Assembly (NCBI RefSeq): GCF_014208035.1
Contig: NZ_JACHMK010000001.1
Span: 2,232,001 to 2,296,000 of the forward strand
Direction: 5' to 3'
Length of the DNA stretch: 64,000 nucleotides
From: Schaalia hyovaginalis
Lineage (GTDB): Bacteria > Actinomycetota > Actinomycetes > Actinomycetales > Actinomycetaceae
Under the pieces are notes generated by a model. That model did not search any database. It was not told the DNA's origin and saw nothing but the letters and a program-made list of their open reading frames with translations. Positions 42,335 to 51,959 of this stretch are shown here, piece after piece; positions within the stretch are counted from its first letter, which is position 1, and every line of letters starts with the position of its first letter. A program made the position numbers and the translations under genes.

Positions 42335-43935
42335 TCTCGCACATTGTTGACGGTGGCGACACTGCCGGCCTTATGCGCTACCTCGTAGGACCGGGCCGCG
42401 CCAATGAACACGAGAACCCGCACCTGGTTGCGGGGGATTCGATCATTATGGATCGCTTCGAGGGGTGGGCGCACCTGAGTCCTGCACAGGCAGGTGAGAT
42501 TGCGTCAATGATCGACCGTTACATGAATGTTCTGTCAGAGCACCCCACTGGCGCTATCCGCAATTTCAATCCCGAGACGGGCACAACGGAAATCGTGGAT
42601 CGCGGGCCGAACCACGTCTGGCATTGCTCACTCTCCCTCCCACCGAGGGCGGGACTCCTCGACGATGAGACGTGGCGGAAGATCGCGCAGGACTTCATGG
42701 ACGAGATGGGCTTTACGGAAGCGTCCGGCAAACCTCCCTGCCGGTGGGTCGCCGTGCGACACGGCACTTCCAAGAACGGTGGCGATCACATTCATATCGC
42801 CGCGAACATCGTGCGCGCCGACGGCACAAAGTGGTCGAGATGGTGGGACTGGAAGAACGCGGGCCGCGCATGCAATACGCTCGAGCACAAGTACGGGCTC
42901 GAAGTCATCGAGTCGCGTGAGCACAATCGCGGAGCGCGCGCTGACACTCCTCACGAGCTCAATGCCGCCAAGCGTGCGGGCAGGCCCGAAACGACGAGGG
43001 CGATGCTGGAGACTCGCGTGCGCGCGGCAGCAGCCGGTGCAGCGAACGAAGCAGAGTTCGTGCGGAGCGTCCGCGAGCTGGGGGTGCGTATTCGTCCGAG
43101 GTTTGCCAAGGGCCGCACCGATGTTGTCCTCGGCTACTCCGTCGCCCTCCACACTGATGCCGCCACAGCTGAAGCGACGCGCTGGTATTCGGGTACTTCT
43201 CTTGCGCGTGACCTCACTCTGGCGCGTCTGAGAGGTAGATGGGCGGTCACTCCCGAAGGTGCACAGGCCGCCGTCGATGAGTGGCGTGCCGCGTGGAGAG
43301 GTGAGCCTGCTCGAAGGCGCGAGCGCCCGTATGATGCGCGCGCCTTCCAGGCGAGCGCCCAGGCACTTAGAGCGCACCGCGATGCGTTCTCCCGGATCGA
43401 CCCAACCGACCCCGTTGCGCTCGCTGACGCGACGCAAGACCTGGCGGGCCTTCTCAGTGCCGCCGCCATGCAGCCTGACCTCGACGCCACGCAGGCACGT
43501 GAATACTCTCGCGCCGCTAGAGCCCTGGGACGCCACGCGCAACTCAAGTCGAGACCGCCGAGACTCTCCCCTACCCGCACACCGTTCACGCACGCGGCAC
43601 GCCTCTTCCTGACCACAAGCAAACCAAAGTCAGATGCGGCCCGAGCAGCGGCGCTCCTGGACGACATGACCGCTTTCGCGCGCTCCCTCGCCAACCTGCA
43701 CCGCGCGGCTCAGCAAGCGCAGACTGCCGCGATGATCGAACGCGACCTTGCCACGCTCTTCGCACACGCGAACTCGCCCGCCCTCGATCCTCAGCTCGCC
43801 CGGATCAAAGAACTCGCCGCTGCTTCTGGCTCGCCCTCCAAGATCGGTCGACCATCACCAACGAGAACACCGTACACGCCCGCTCCGCACGCGCCACGGC
43901 CAGTGGATCGACCGACACACACGCCGCACTTGTAG
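42331..43935 (+). CDS. Relaxase, full-length copy
   Basis: 534 aa from ATG 42331, overlapping the first copy by 4 nt. N-terminal relaxase domain (Tyr17, HIHIAAN), then helical Ala/Arg-rich regions and a Pro/Thr-rich tail. Fits the MobA/VirD2-like (MOBP-type) relaxases of actinobacterial conjugative elements. It nicks oriT, stays covalently attached to the strand and pilots it to the coupling protein encoded at 47321-48982. Confidence 0.9.
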   Translation: MISHIVDGGDTAGLMRYLVGPGRANEHENPHLVAGDSIIMDRFEGWAHLSPAQAGEIASMIDRYMNVLSEHPTGAIRNFNPETGTTEIVDRGPNHVWHCSLSLPPRAGLLDDETWRKIAQDFMDEMGFTEASGKPPCRWVAVRHGTSKNGGDHIHIAANIVRADGTKWSRWWDWKNAGRACNTLEHKYGLEVIESREHNRGARADTPHELNAAKRAGRPETTRAMLETRVRAAAAGAANEAEFVRSVRELGVRIRPRFAKGRTDVVLGYSVALHTDAATAEATRWYSGTSLARDLTLARLRGRWAVTPEGAQAAVDEWRAAWRGEPARRRERPYDARAFQASAQALRAHRDAFSRIDPTDPVALADATQDLAGLLSAAAMQPDLDATQAREYSRAARALGRHAQLKSRPPRLSPTRTPFTHAARLFLTTSKPKSDAARAAALLDDMTAFARSLANLHRAAQQAQTAAMIERDLATLFAHANSPALDPQLARIKELAAASGSPSKIGRPSPTRTPYTPAPHAPRPVDRPTHTPHL

Positions 43936-44136
43936 GTCACACGACAGCGGCTCCCGGTGCTGTGGTGGCGTGCCGGAAACGATCGTTTCTGATGCGAAAG
44001 TGAAGGCTGAGGAGAACAGATGCGACACGCCGGACATGCCCGCCCCGAAACTGCGCACCGAAACACAGACAACCCACAATTACTACTCGACCGTTTTCGG
44101 TGTAACGAGGTATGGTGAACATAGAGCGGAAGGATC

Positions 44137-44409
44137 ATGATGCACACCGACGAGGCGTATGAAGATTTCAGTCCGATGATCTACGACATCATGCGCGAGT
44201 TGGCGACTCAGCTCGGCGGACGCTACATCGAGTGGATGGACGAAGCGGAAGACCCGGATGCGAGAGAGCACTGGCGTCACGAGCAGTTCCGCGTCATGCG
44301 TGAAGTCCGCGCCGTCAACCCCGACAGCCTCCAAGAAATCGAAGAACACACCGCCAAGCTCCAAGCCGAGCTGCGGGCAATGCCGCGCTACGCGCCTGTA
44401 CTCGCGTGA
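44137..44409 (+). CDS. Putative antitoxin of the zeta module
   Basis: 90 aa, ATG 44137 with GGAAGGATC upstream (ATG 44140 is next). Acidic, helical (MIYDIMRELATQLGG, EIEEHTAKLQAELRA). Overlaps the zeta toxin start by 4 nt (GTGA), the position of the cognate antitoxin. It shows no helix-turn-helix, so unlike PezA it is probably not a repressor; closer in size to epsilon but without clear likeness. Confidence 0.65.
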   Translation: MMHTDEAYEDFSPMIYDIMRELATQLGGRYIEWMDEAEDPDAREHWRHEQFRVMREVRAVNPDSLQEIEEHTAKLQAELRAMPRYAPVLA

Positions 44410-45461
44410 CCAGCGAGTTGAGCGCACGCGTTCTGCGTGAGCGTTTCGAGACGAGGATCGTTCCCTACCTTGATGACCTGCGCGAGCAGGCCCGCGATGA
44501 CAGTTCATGGCCGCCGGTCCTCGTGTACACAGGAGGCCAACCGGGAGCAGGCAAGAGCAGGGCGAACGAGCGCGCCGCACAGGCGCGCCCTTCTCTCGTT
44601 CCCATCATCGGTGATGATTTGCGTCAGTTTCATCCCGCCTACGCGCAGATCATGCGCGATGACCCGGCCTCAATGCCAGAGCGCACGGCCCATGCATCGG
44701 GACAGTGGATCGCAATGTCCGCCCGCTACTTGCGTGAGCGCCGCGCTGACGTGCTCATCGAGACGACGCTGCGTTCCCCTGAGGCGATGGCGTCGACTAT
44801 CGCCTCGTTTCGTGAGGCGGGCTACGTTGTCGAGATGCGCATGGTCGCAGTCCCTGAAGAAGTCTCGCGTCTTGCCACCATTGAGCGCTATGCCGGGCAA
44901 GTGACCTCGACGGGAGTGGGACGATGGACGCCCTCAGATATGCACGATGAGGCTTATGCGGCAGCCCCGCACACCGTTGAATGTCTCATTTCCTCGGGAG
45001 CCGTTGACCGGTTCGTCCTTGAAGACCGCGCGGGCCGAGTGCTTGTCGACTCCACGTACTTTGGTCTACGCGACGCCCAGCTTTCAGAAGCAGGGCGGAG
45101 CGCAGCCGAAGAATTCACCTCGCAACGCTCAGTCGATACCCTTGACACGCCGAGCGCGCTCGCTTGGATGCAGCAGGCCAGACGCCAGCTCGAATTCGTG
45201 CGCCACCTCGACCACCCAGACACTGACCTCATCGCCACCCTCACGCGCAGTCTCACTGTTGATGCGCCTGTTATCGCCGGAAGAGCGTATCGCGATGATC
45301 CCAACCGGGCAGGCGACGAGCTGGACTTCCTTCGCATCGCCGCTCGCATGTTCACTCTCCCCCACACGCAGGCACCGAAGGATGTTCCTTCGCTCCAGTC
45401 CCCTACAAACAGTCCGGCCCTTCGTTCAACGGAAGGACGCACTCACGGGAGGCAGGTGTGA
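44406..45461 (+). CDS. Zeta-type toxin kinase
   Basis: 351 aa, GTG start. Walker A GGQPGAGKS (residues 43-51), GDDLRQFHP (69-77) and IETTLR, all diagnostic of zeta/PezT toxins, which phosphorylate UDP-N-acetylglucosamine and block wall synthesis. The C-terminal ~150 residues are extra relative to short zeta toxins and helical. In the ICE it should punish loss of the element. Co-translated with the upstream antitoxin and the downstream resolvase. Confidence 0.9.
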   Translation: MTSELSARVLRERFETRIVPYLDDLREQARDDSSWPPVLVYTGGQPGAGKSRANERAAQARPSLVPIIGDDLRQFHPAYAQIMRDDPASMPERTAHASGQWIAMSARYLRERRADVLIETTLRSPEAMASTIASFREAGYVVEMRMVAVPEEVSRLATIERYAGQVTSTGVGRWTPSDMHDEAYAAAPHTVECLISSGAVDRFVLEDRAGRVLVDSTYFGLRDAQLSEAGRSAAEEFTSQRSVDTLDTPSALAWMQQARRQLEFVRHLDHPDTDLIATLTRSLTVDAPVIAGRAYRDDPNRAGDELDFLRIAARMFTLPHTQAPKDVPSLQSPTNSPALRSTEGRTHGRQV

Positions 45462-46048
45462 GCGCACGTGTCGGGTATGCGCGAGTCTCTACGCGCGAGC
45501 AGAACCCGCAGGCCCAAGAAGCCCTTTTGCGGGAGGCCGGATGCGAGCGCATCTTCACCGACCACGGAGAATCAAGCCGCACGGTGGCGCGCCCCCAGTG
45601 GGAAGCGTGCTTGGACTACCTGCGCAGGGGCGACACCTTGGTGATCGTTGCTCTGGATCGCATCGCGGGCACAGAACGCATGGCGATCGAGATCATCCGC
45701 GACCTTGCTCACCGAGGCGTGCGCCTCAAAAGCCTCACTGAGGCTTTCCTTGACGTGGACACCTCCACGCCAATGGGAGAAGCGATCATCGGGATCATGG
45801 CGGTCCTAGCCCAGCTGCGCGTCGCCACGATCCGTGAAAACACAAGGCGAGGGCTCGAACACGCCCGCGCCCAAGGCCGGCGCGGAGGTCGCCCGACGGT
45901 GATGACACCTGAGAAGACCCAAGCCGCGCGCCTCATGCGCCAAAACGGCTACAGCTTCGCCCATATCGGCAAGAGTCTCGGTGTCGGCGCATCCTCCGTC
46001 GCACGCGCACTCTCCCGACCCGAAACCACCGAACCGGCGCAGCAATAG
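45458..46048 (+). CDS. Serine recombinase (resolvase/invertase)
   Basis: 196 aa, GTG start overlapping the toxin by 4 nt. Catalytic Ser11 in YARVSTREQN, Arg pair in LDRIAGTERM, the E-helix and a C-terminal helix-turn-helix (YSFAHIGKSLGVGASSVARAL). Typical small resolvase. Probably resolves multimers or rearranges the element; tying it to the toxin operon is common on plasmids. Confidence 0.92.
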   Translation: MSARVGYARVSTREQNPQAQEALLREAGCERIFTDHGESSRTVARPQWEACLDYLRRGDTLVIVALDRIAGTERMAIEIIRDLAHRGVRLKSLTEAFLDVDTSTPMGEAIIGIMAVLAQLRVATIRENTRRGLEHARAQGRRGGRPTVMTPEKTQAARLMRQNGYSFAHIGKSLGVGASSVARALSRPETTEPAQQ

Positions 46049-46094
46049 CTCAAGCGTCGGCCATACTTGCCCACTCTCATTGCGGTCACGCGCT

Positions 46095-46113
46095 GTGTGT
46101 GCACGCTCGACGT
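46095..46113 (+). promoter_or_regulatory. Dispersed 19-bp motif, copy 3
   Basis: GTGTGTGCACGCTCGACGT, two mismatches from copies 1 and 2. It ends 6 nt before ATG 46120 of the DUF4913 gene. Confidence 0.55.
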
Positions 46114-46119
46114 ATCAGC

Positions 46120-46557
46120 ATGAACACTCACGCTGAATCAGCAGAATCCGCAAGCCCCATGACCGACGCCAAGGGTGGCGAAGAGGAGACAGAAAACAGC
46201 CTGTACTATCCGAACATCGACGCGTTCGTCGAGCAGTACCTCGCCCCGATGTACGACCTACCCAAGACGCAAAACCGGGTCTGGTGCCGACAGTGGTGGC
46301 GGCACGAAGGTGCGGTGATTCGCCTGCACGCCCTGTGGTTGTCATGGGAAGAGACCCGCGTGCACGAGTCGCCCGGCACGATGGCCTCGTGGATCCTGAA
46401 CATCGCCGATCCGATGATGGCGGTCTTGTTCAATCCAACTTCGGGCCCGTTCATCGGCTGCTCTGAGGATCGCGGCCACGAGTCCGAGCGCCCGCATTCT
46501 GATGGGCGGCTCCCCTGCGATCCCCCACCCACCGGCCTGTTCGACCCGAGGCAGTAA
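46120..46557 (+). CDS. DUF4913 domain protein
   Basis: 145 aa. After a disordered acidic N-terminus: FVEQYLAPMYDLPKTQNRVWCRQWWRHEGAVIRLHALW and DPMMAVLFNPTSGPFIGC, the DUF4913 pattern seen next to TraG/VirD4 genes in actinobacterial conjugative elements. It converges on the secretion operon with a terminator between. Role unknown, likely in transfer. Confidence 0.8.
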   Translation: MNTHAESAESASPMTDAKGGEEETENSLYYPNIDAFVEQYLAPMYDLPKTQNRVWCRQWWRHEGAVIRLHALWLSWEETRVHESPGTMASWILNIADPMMAVLFNPTSGPFIGCSEDRGHESERPHSDGRLPCDPPPTGLFDPRQ

Positions 46558-46569
46558 TCCCACACGCCC

Positions 46570-46603
46570 GAGCGGGGCGCTCTTTTGTGTGAGCGCCCCG
46601 CTC
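46570..46603. terminator. Bidirectional terminator at the end of the secretion operon
   Basis: A 13-bp perfect stem (GAGCGGGGCGCTC / GAGCGCCCCGCTC) around TTTTGTGT, between convergent genes. Confidence 0.85.
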
Positions 46604-46613
46604 ATGGCGTGCG

Positions 46614-47324
46614 TTAGAGGGTCTGAGAGCGTTTGTGGCGCATTTTGTTGGCCCGATACGACGAGACTGTGCTCCCTTTCCGCCCCTTCTTCGCCTGCGA
46701 CACGAAAGTCTTGCGTGCTGGGGCGTGCAGTGACGTGTCCGCAAGCAGGGCGCCGTGAAGCGCGTGAACATCTTGACCGGCCGACGCGTGTGCTTTCTGG
46801 GTGATCCATTCGGCCCTGGCTTGCGCCGAATCCCAGGTGACCACACTGCGGGTCGCCTCAGCACTCTCCGTATCTGCCCTTGGCACCTGCACGTTATCGG
46901 CCGGGGCCGTCGCCTCGGCTTCGTCGACGCGTTCGCGCGCGTCGACCGTCTTGGGGTGCTGGGCCTCGCTCTGAGCGTCGGCACGACCTGCGTGCTTGTC
47001 GCACTCACGCGCAGCGAGCGCCGCTTCCGGATCCCACGGGGCGAACGCGCGCGCCGCCTGGACGGCCTCGCGGACATCGTCTACACGAGTCGACGGGTCG
47101 TCCCAGAATCTTGGGTCTAAGGCGCGTCGGTACAGGCGCTGCGCCGCATCTCTCTCCACGTCAAGAGTCCGCCGGAGGCTTTCCACACCCTCATGCGAGA
47201 TCCGGGCCGCGCGTGCCAGGGTCGCGGCGCGTCGTTGCGCCACGGATTCCCCCACCCTCAAAGCAGCGCGGACGATCTTTTCGACCTCCTGGTGCTGAAG
47301 GTCGCCAATACGTTCATCTGTCAT
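46614..47324 (-). CDS. Hypothetical protein, last gene of the secretion operon
   Basis: 236 aa from ATG 47324, overlapping the coupling-protein stop (ATGA). Highly charged, helical, rich in Ala, Arg and Glu, with a basic C-terminus (YRANKMRHKRS). Probably cytoplasmic. No family recognised; position suggests a substrate-docking or accessory role. Confidence 0.7.
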   Translation of the reverse strand: MTDERIGDLQHQEVEKIVRAALRVGESVAQRRAATLARAARISHEGVESLRRTLDVERDAAQRLYRRALDPRFWDDPSTRVDDVREAVQAARAFAPWDPEAALAARECDKHAGRADAQSEAQHPKTVDARERVDEAEATAPADNVQVPRADTESAEATRSVVTWDSAQARAEWITQKAHASAGQDVHALHGALLADTSLHAPARKTFVSQAKKGRKGSTVSSYRANKMRHKRSQTL

Positions 47325-48982
47325 GCGTGCGCTCCCTTTTCTTTCTTTTCTGTCTTCCAGTACGGAATCAATGCTGCGAGGAGGGCCGGCGTGCCCGAGG
47401 CGAACACCCATGCCCTTCCCGCCGGTAGAGCCTGCAAGTCGGCGACCGTAGCGATCGGCCGTTGCTGGGACTCTCGCGAGGTCGACGTCGACCGTCCTTG
47501 CGCGGACGTCGACATCGATCTCGAGTCGACGTAGTGCACGCCAATCAGATCTGACAGCTGCGCCAGGAAGTCGCGCTCAGAGACGCCTCCCCCGTAGACT
47601 TTCACATTGGACGCGCTCCAGAGTTTACGGATGCCGGCATCCCCCCAGGCGTGCGCGCCCTGGCTCCACGACTGAAGGATCGTGTCGACGCAGATCCCAC
47701 GAGACCCGAAATGGCTATACAGGTCGGGAAGATCACGCCATCTACACACATTCGCTGCCTCGTCGAGCTCAATGAGCATCGGGGTCGCCATCCTGCCGTT
47801 AGGTTGGCCTTTCGCGTGAAGGAGGGCCGCCTGCACGACGGCCACCGTCAACGCCGTCACGATCGGCGCCGCTGACCCTTTGCCTTCTTGAGACAGGCAG
47901 TAGAGCGTGTCCGTGGAGGCGACGAACTCCTCTGGCAAAAACTCGACTCCACCGGGTTCTACCCATGCCAACGCCTCCTCGTTGAGGAGAAAGGAGAGGA
48001 TCTGTCCAGCCGACCCGTAGACGCCCGACCTGGTTTCCGCCACCAGGCTCATGTTCGCCGCCAGGGACTGGTAGACCATCTGTTCGCCGCTGCGCTCTAG
48101 AATCCGCAGCGGCTCCCGATCATCCGGGTCGGTGACCCACCGGTACACGTCCCGCAGGCTCTTGTCCCCGCGGCCGCCGGCCAAGAGGAGCGCCGTGACA
48201 ACATCGCGAGCCGCCCCGTCAAAATAAGCGTTGGTCGTAGCGTTGGCGGCCCTCGTCGAATCCACGAACACTTGCGCCAGATCCTTGGCTTCGACCGCAT
48301 TCGTCACCTGCCGAAGCGGGTTCCACCACCAGGAGCGTTCCTCATCGCAAATGCCCTGGGGGTCAAACACCCACACGCGGCCTCGGTCGGCACGCTTCTT
48401 CCGTGTCGAGTCGACGATGTCGCGCTTGTTCGAGGTCGCGACGACGGCGCCGGGGGCCGCGAAAATACGCGGAACCACCCAGCATGTCGTCTTACCGGTC
48501 CTGGGGCCCGAGATGTTGATGCCAACGTCCTCAAATGAACTCACGAGCTCCACGCCGCCTACGACCGACCGGCCGATCGGAAGCCCCACCACGGGGCCCG
48601 CCACGCGCAGGCGTTCTGCTTTCTTCGCTGCGGCCTGGCGGGTCAGCGCATGGATGTCTGATCCTGAGCCCGCAAGGCGAGCCGCACGGTCCCCTCGGCG
48701 CCGCCCCGTCATTCTCGCCGACACGGCACCCGCACCGACGAACACACACCCCACGAGGAGTGCGACACCCAGCGACCATACGAGAACGGCACGAGGAAGA
48801 TCTCCGCGCACGACAGCGGCGAGCACCTCGAACGGCTTGGCAGGGGCGGCCTGGCCCGAGTGCCAGCTCCACAAGCGAGCCCCCGCCCACACGACCCCCG
48901 CAGCGCAAAACGCAACGACGGTCCCTCCGACGAACAGAAGTGTCTGGCCGTCCCACGTGCGCATGTCGTCGCGCAGGCTCAT
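47321..48982 (-). CDS. virD4: Type IV coupling protein (TraG/VirD4)
   Basis: 553 aa from ATG 48982 (GGGAG upstream; overlaps the VirB4 stop). Two N-terminal transmembrane helices (about residues 15-40 and 68-90), Walker A GPRTGKTT, Walker B LIELDEAANV, and the TraG-type C-terminal ATPase region (SGICVDTILQSWSQ-like). It links the relaxase-DNA complex to the secretion channel. Confidence 0.93.
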   Translation of the reverse strand: MSLRDDMRTWDGQTLLFVGGTVVAFCAAGVVWAGARLWSWHSGQAAPAKPFEVLAAVVRGDLPRAVLVWSLGVALLVGCVFVGAGAVSARMTGRRRGDRAARLAGSGSDIHALTRQAAAKKAERLRVAGPVVGLPIGRSVVGGVELVSSFEDVGINISGPRTGKTTCWVVPRIFAAPGAVVATSNKRDIVDSTRKKRADRGRVWVFDPQGICDEERSWWWNPLRQVTNAVEAKDLAQVFVDSTRAANATTNAYFDGAARDVVTALLLAGGRGDKSLRDVYRWVTDPDDREPLRILERSGEQMVYQSLAANMSLVAETRSGVYGSAGQILSFLLNEEALAWVEPGGVEFLPEEFVASTDTLYCLSQEGKGSAAPIVTALTVAVVQAALLHAKGQPNGRMATPMLIELDEAANVCRWRDLPDLYSHFGSRGICVDTILQSWSQGAHAWGDAGIRKLWSASNVKVYGGGVSERDFLAQLSDLIGVHYVDSRSMSTSAQGRSTSTSRESQQRPIATVADLQALPAGRAWVFASGTPALLAALIPYWKTEKKEKGAHA

Positions 48983-50475
48983 GCGTGCATCTCCCATCGC
49001 TGGTTGGTGTTCGACAACCCGCGCGACACTTCAGAGTGCACGAAGTCGACACGCAAAGCGAACCCCGGAGCACCAGAGGTTTTCAGGAGGAACTTGCCGC
49101 GCCCCACAGGAGCAGACTCCCTGCCGGTCGCCGGGTCATAGGTGCCCGGCGCGTTCCACGAGGCAAGCAGGTCCTGCTCTGCTTGGCTCACCGCCACAAC
49201 CCCAGAGAGCAAGTCCATTTCGCGCGCGGGCAGGCCGCCGAGGAACAGCATCTTCGACCGCTCCACGAAACCGAGGGCTTTGAGACGGTCTGCTTCCGAG
49301 TCCAAGGCAGCGAAGTCACTCATCGAGTGGGTAATCATCATCTGCCCCACACCCACACTCCGGTTGAGTCTGGTCAGAGCGTCGACCCGGTCGACCAGGC
49401 CAGACGAGGAGCGAAGGGTCCGCCATAGTTCATCCATGACGATCATGTAGCGGCGCCTGGGGGCCGCTCCCGCATCCGCGAGACTTTGGGCGATCTCCAC
49501 GGTGGCAAACCCATAGGACCAGCACGCCAGCAGGACAGCGGCCTGAAGGTCAGCATCGGCCTGGAGGAGTGAGTGCACATCGAAGACGACGCTGCGGTCC
49601 ATCATCATCGGCGTCGTCGTCTCCACCGCGAACAGTTCCCCAAACCTGCCTGACAGCAGAGCCATAAGGGAGGCTTCCAGCGCTTCAGTGATCTCCCTGT
49701 AGTGCGTGTCATCGCCCCGGTCCAAGGCCGCACGGCGAAGCTCGGCTGGCCCTTCTCGCACCACGTCAAGAACGTGAGCGAGCCTAGGGCGCTCATAGCG
49801 CTCTTCGACGATCCGGATCGCCTCATCGAGGATCGTCTCTTCCCTGTCCGTGGGAGCCGACCGGCGGATGATGTGCACGAGGGAGGCGACGAGTGTTTTC
49901 TTGCGTTCGTGCGCTTCGGCCTCCAAAGCGTCGGCCTCTTCCGCGGCCCCCGCGTCTCGCAGCAGGTGTGCCGCTTCGACACTGTTTCCCGCGTCCAACG
50001 GATTGATCCCACCCTTGCCGTGTCCGATCTCAATGACCTGCGCGCCGAGTGCTTCCATGAGATCCACGTAATCCGGCTTGATGTCGCCCAGCACCATCGT
50101 GTGCATCCCGAACGCCTCTAGGCCTTCGATCATGCGGCGCACGAGCGAAGACTTGCCCAAGCCGTTCAGGCCGAGCACCATCGCCGACGGCGCTGAGATC
50201 AGGCCCTTCTCGAACCAGCTGATCGGGTCTGCGCAGATTGTGCCCGTCCCATTTGTCGCCCGCCCCAGGGGAACGCCGACCAGGGGTGCGCCAGACCCGA
50301 CAACGAGCGGGAACAGCCCGCAGACCTGCCTGGTCGTCCCCCGGTAGGGGCGGATGATCGGCATGGATGCGGCATACCCTCCGCCCGGCCTCTTCCAGCC
50401 CCGCTTCATGGCCCCACCCGTACCGGCCCCGGTCAGTTCTGCAAGCAACTGACCCACAAACCCGAAGATGCTCAC
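48979..50475 (-). CDS. virB4: VirB4-type secretion ATPase
   Basis: 498 aa, GTG start overlapping the previous gene. Walker A LGLNGLGKSS at about residue 100, Walker B YMIVMDELWRTL, and the following MMITHSMSDF segment typical of VirB4/TrbE C-terminal domains. The N-terminal half usual for VirB4 is absent here; in this gene arrangement it is carried by the upstream SCO6880-like protein. Confidence 0.88.
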   Translation of the reverse strand: MSIFGFVGQLLAELTGAGTGGAMKRGWKRPGGGYAASMPIIRPYRGTTRQVCGLFPLVVGSGAPLVGVPLGRATNGTGTICADPISWFEKGLISAPSAMVLGLNGLGKSSLVRRMIEGLEAFGMHTMVLGDIKPDYVDLMEALGAQVIEIGHGKGGINPLDAGNSVEAAHLLRDAGAAEEADALEAEAHERKKTLVASLVHIIRRSAPTDREETILDEAIRIVEERYERPRLAHVLDVVREGPAELRRAALDRGDDTHYREITEALEASLMALLSGRFGELFAVETTTPMMMDRSVVFDVHSLLQADADLQAAVLLACWSYGFATVEIAQSLADAGAAPRRRYMIVMDELWRTLRSSSGLVDRVDALTRLNRSVGVGQMMITHSMSDFAALDSEADRLKALGFVERSKMLFLGGLPAREMDLLSGVVAVSQAEQDLLASWNAPGTYDPATGRESAPVGRGKFLLKTSGAPGFALRVDFVHSEVSRGLSNTNQRWEMHA

Positions 50476-51959
50476 AATGCGCCTCCCAGCCGCTGACCAG
50501 TCGGGCGCACGCCCACAGGCAAGCCGAGCGCGAAGGCGCTATCTTGCGCGCCGTACGCAAGCCTGACCTGGAGGCGCGACGCGGCCGCCAAGGCCGTGAC
50601 CGCAGAAGACGTGTCCTCCATGTCCTCACTCATCGTCGTGGCCGTAATCACCATCCCGAAGTCCACCAATCCCGCGCCTGCCGCCTCTTCGGCCGCGACC
50701 TGTTGCGCCGCGTGCAACTCATTGAGTGAGCGGGCGGTGGGCCGGCCCATTGTCTCCACGCGAGCGCGCGCCTTGTTGAGGTCTGCCTCCACGACTCCTG
50801 GGGCTTTGCCCGCGTCCATCGGCCGATACAGGATCGTCACCCGCTTGCGCGCCACATCCGCGTTGGCTGACAAGATCGTGCGCAGGATCGACGACTGAAC
50901 CACACCCCTCGGGGGTGCAGACACCACCCACGAGCGAGAGCGCCCCGAATCATGCACGTAGGTATCCCACTGAGCATGAGCCGTCACCGGGCCCGCGTCC
51001 CCCCACGACACATGCACCTCCTCGCCGGCCGCCGCCGCGTCCTCGAACAACTCTTCACACGCCGGGTCGTAAGCGACGCGCACCAGGCGCACCACCTCAT
51101 CGACCGTCATCAGATGCACAGCCCCAGCCCCCGCCGCCACAAGCGTTTGTGTGAGCCCCGGAAGCCGGGTCCCAATGTCGCGTGCCGCCTGATCGAACTG
51201 GCGACGCTTAGCTCCCATCCGCGCCGGGTCAAACACCACAGTGATCCAGGTACGCACCTGCGCTGACCCCGCCTTGTACTCCTCGACCACCTCACGCATG
51301 ATTTGACGCGCCAAATCAGGCGCATCCGGGCTCATACGACGCGTCACTTCACGGTCAAGCCGCGACCCTGTATCCGGAGACGTCTCCACGCACACCGATG
51401 CGCCCACGATCCCCAGCTCTCCGCCCAGATCAGCCAGCCACTGACCCCAGTAGGCGACCTGAAGATCCACATGCTCCGTGTCCAGCAGATCAGCCCCCGA
51501 AGGCGCAACCTTGAGGACGACAGCGAGACTGCCGTCCGCGTGACGGATCAACGCAAAAGGGCGATCATACGAGTCAACCTGACTCGACAGGGTCGAGGCC
51601 GACAAGACTCCCGGCAACATGCAGTGACCAGAAGCGACAGAGGCGGGAGCAAGCGGCCCCGACCGATAGATGTTCTCCTTCTTACGCGATGCCCTCCAAA
51701 ACCTCATCGTCTCCCCCATCCTGTCTGCAAGAGAAATACCGTGCCTGTCTTTGACTGAAATGGCCCAGATCGCGCCCGCCGACACCGCGCCCACGAGCGT
51801 CGACCACAAGGGACCCGCCAGCGCGTAGACGAGGACCATGAGGATCATGGCGACAAGCACACCCATCGACGCAGCGAATGAGAGTTGCCCAAACCCCGCA
51901 GCCGACGGCCTGCGCCAATTCCCATACGTCCTGGGGCCTTCATGTTCACCGCTACTCAT
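50472..51959 (-). CDS. SCO6880 family secretion protein (PrgI-VirB4 N-terminal-like)
   Basis: 495 aa. Two hydrophobic helices near the N-terminus (about residues 28-70, PrgI-like), then a soluble mixed domain. Position before the VirB4 ATPase with a 4-nt overlap is the standard SCO6880 arrangement in actinobacteria; the two proteins together correspond to one full-length VirB4. Confidence 0.82.
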   Translation of the reverse strand: MSSGEHEGPRTYGNWRRPSAAGFGQLSFAASMGVLVAMILMVLVYALAGPLWSTLVGAVSAGAIWAISVKDRHGISLADRMGETMRFWRASRKKENIYRSGPLAPASVASGHCMLPGVLSASTLSSQVDSYDRPFALIRHADGSLAVVLKVAPSGADLLDTEHVDLQVAYWGQWLADLGGELGIVGASVCVETSPDTGSRLDREVTRRMSPDAPDLARQIMREVVEEYKAGSAQVRTWITVVFDPARMGAKRRQFDQAARDIGTRLPGLTQTLVAAGAGAVHLMTVDEVVRLVRVAYDPACEELFEDAAAAGEEVHVSWGDAGPVTAHAQWDTYVHDSGRSRSWVVSAPPRGVVQSSILRTILSANADVARKRVTILYRPMDAGKAPGVVEADLNKARARVETMGRPTARSLNELHAAQQVAAEEAAGAGLVDFGMVITATTMSEDMEDTSSAVTALAAASRLQVRLAYGAQDSAFALGLPVGVRPTGQRLGGAL

